Origin: Treponema sp.
GTDB lineage: Bacteria > Spirochaetota > Spirochaetia > Treponematales > Breznakiellaceae
Direction of reading: 5' to 3'
Assembly: GCA_031258505.1 (NCBI GenBank)
Contig: JAIRMT010000003.1
Span: 1 to 7,869, forward strand
Length of the DNA: 7,869 nucleotides
Shown: positions 7,393 through 7,869 of the stretch, one piece after another
How the letters are laid out: each line of letters begins with the position of its first letter
How positions within the stretch are numbered: the first letter of the stretch is position 1
Notes under the pieces: model-generated
What the model was told of the DNA's origin: nothing
The model's input: the letters and a program-made list of their open reading frames with translations, nothing else
The model's database searches: none
Position numbers and translations under genes: made by a program

Positions 7393-7454
7393 GGAATCTA
7401 TGATCAGTGTTTATCCATGAACATACGGGCAGGATAAACGCATAGGAACCTTTT

Positions 7455-7547
7455 ATGCCTTATACGCGACAGGTATGTGGGCTTACACGAGCGGCTGGCC
7501 GCTACTTTCTTGCACTAGCCCGCATATTAGATACACACCAGCTCTAA
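7455..7547 (+). CDS. Possible 30-residue small ORF (unrecognised)
   Basis: ATG at 7455 is preceded by AGGAA (7444-7448) with a 6-base spacer, a good ribosome binding site, and the frame runs for 30 codons to TAA at 7545-7547. The peptide (MPYTRQVCGL at the start, ARILDTHQL at the end) resembles no family I know; it is basic, with no membrane segment. A GGCG/CGCC hairpin starts on the base after the stop codon. Against it, the reading frame overlaps an RNA-like stem-loop (7473-7527), which may be the real function of these bases, and an ORF this short can arise by chance. Confidence 0.2.
   Translation: MPYTRQVCGLTRAAGRYFLALARILDTHQL
7472..7528 (+). other. Two-tier stem-loop (structured RNA candidate)
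   Basis: ATGTGGGCT (7475-7483) pairs with AGCCCGCAT (7517-7525) over nine positions, one being G-U in plus-strand RNA. An A-U pair and two more G-U pairs can extend it outward to 7472 and 7528. Inside is a perfect 6-bp hairpin, AGCGGC-TG-GCCGCT (7490-7503). The G-U pairs become mismatches on the other strand, so plus-strand RNA folds better. No Rfam class is recognised. Confidence 0.35.
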
Positions 7548-7560
7548 GGCGTGTCTCGCC
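7548..7560 (+). other. Short hairpin sharing its core with the tandem array
   Basis: GGCG (7548-7551) and CGCC (7557-7560) close a TGTCT loop, followed by ACTGCTTTCTTG. The 9-base core CGTGTCTCG is identical to the centre of the 23-bp array unit, but the outer stem bases differ. A terminator role is weakly possible; the downstream tract is not a clean T-run. Confidence 0.3.
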
Positions 7561-7583
7561 ACTGCTTTCTTGAATAAAACCTT

Positions 7584-7603
7584 CGGCTGTCGCCGTTCAG
7601 CCG
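7584..7603. other. GC-rich hairpin before the tandem array
   Basis: CGGCTG (7584-7589) and CAGCCG (7598-7603) are perfect inverted repeats around an 8-base loop. It is the third hairpin within 130 bases and lies about 30 bases before the tandem array. Read on the minus strand, the stem is followed by AAGGTTTTATTC, a weak T-rich tract. Confidence 0.3.
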
Positions 7604-7631
7604 CCACACCCGCAGGCAGAACGTCCATAAT

Positions 7632-7869
7632 CGTGATCGTATCTCGATCGTGGGCGTGATCGTGTCTCGATCGTGGGCGTGATCGCGTCTCGATCGTGGG
7701 CGTGATCGCGTCTCGATCGTGGGCGTGATCGTGTCTCGATCGTGGGCGTGATCGTGTCTCGATCGTGGGCGTGATCGTGTCTCGATCGTGGGCGTGATCG
7801 CGTCTCGATCGTGGGCGAGATCGCGTCTCGATCGTGGGCGTGATCGTGTCTCGATCGTGGGCGTGATCG
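7632..7869. repeat. 23-bp tandem repeat array (10 full copies plus a partial, continuing past the window)
   Basis: The unit is CGTGATCG, then T or C, then GTCTCGATCGTGGG. Copies start at 7632, 7655, 7678, 7701, 7724, 7747, 7770, 7793, 7816, 7839 and 7862 (partial), an exact 23-bp period with no indels. Position 9 is T,T,C,C,T,T,T,C,C,T in copies 1-10. Copy 1 also has A at position 10, and copy 9 has CGAGATCG at its start. Each unit holds GATCG and CGATC as an inverted pair around a 5-base loop, and two GATC sites. The repeats abut with no spacers. Every copy contains TGA on the plus strand; the minus strand has no stop in any frame within the array. Function unknown. Confidence 0.97.

Noticed and set aside
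7441..7620. tRNA gene among the GC-rich hairpins
   Set aside because: No T-loop GTTCRA with matching stem, no anticodon arm and no 7-bp acceptor stem in the right spacing could be built on either strand.
7632..7869. CRISPR array
   Set aside because: The 23-bp units abut directly with no unique spacers, and no cas gene is in view.

Overview
The window looks like chromosomal DNA from a spirochaete, most likely a Treponema-like member of the Spirochaetota. The evidence is the style of the proteins (a RecG with a divergent TRG region, a two-repeat YggT protein, and a sugar-binding protein whose signal peptide runs into a Gly-rich stretch instead of a lipobox Cys) and the moderate base composition. 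No rRNA or other phylogenetic marker is present, so this is an inference from family resemblance.

Positions 1-3434 (minus strand) hold a carbohydrate-import operon read from right to left: an LplB-type permease (3434-2511), an LplC/YtcP-type permease (2492-1569) and a large LplA-type solute-binding protein (from 1508, its C-terminus cut off by the window edge). No ATPase gene is visible; such importers often share one encoded elsewhere. An extended -10 motif at 3490-3498 is the best promoter candidate.

Positions 3435-3882 form a gene-free divergent region with nested inverted repeats. To its right lies an RluA-family pseudouridine synthase on the plus strand (3883-4620; a TTG at 3847 is an alternative start). 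It converges, 21 bases apart, on the end of recG.

Positions 4642-7311 (minus strand) hold yggT followed by recG, three bases apart, so they are probably co-transcribed and translationally coupled. RecG is full length, with all helicase motifs present. YggT is a small membrane protein with two copies of its family domain.

Positions 7312-7869 are the unusual part. After an operator-like dyad there is a cluster of GC-rich hairpins and a possible 30-residue ORF. Then comes a perfectly phased 23-bp tandem array (ten full copies plus a partial one) that runs off the window edge. The array carries 21 GATC sites alternating 11 and 12 bp apart and has a 5-copy (115 bp) higher-order structure. Its function is unknown; it is the best candidate here for something undescribed.
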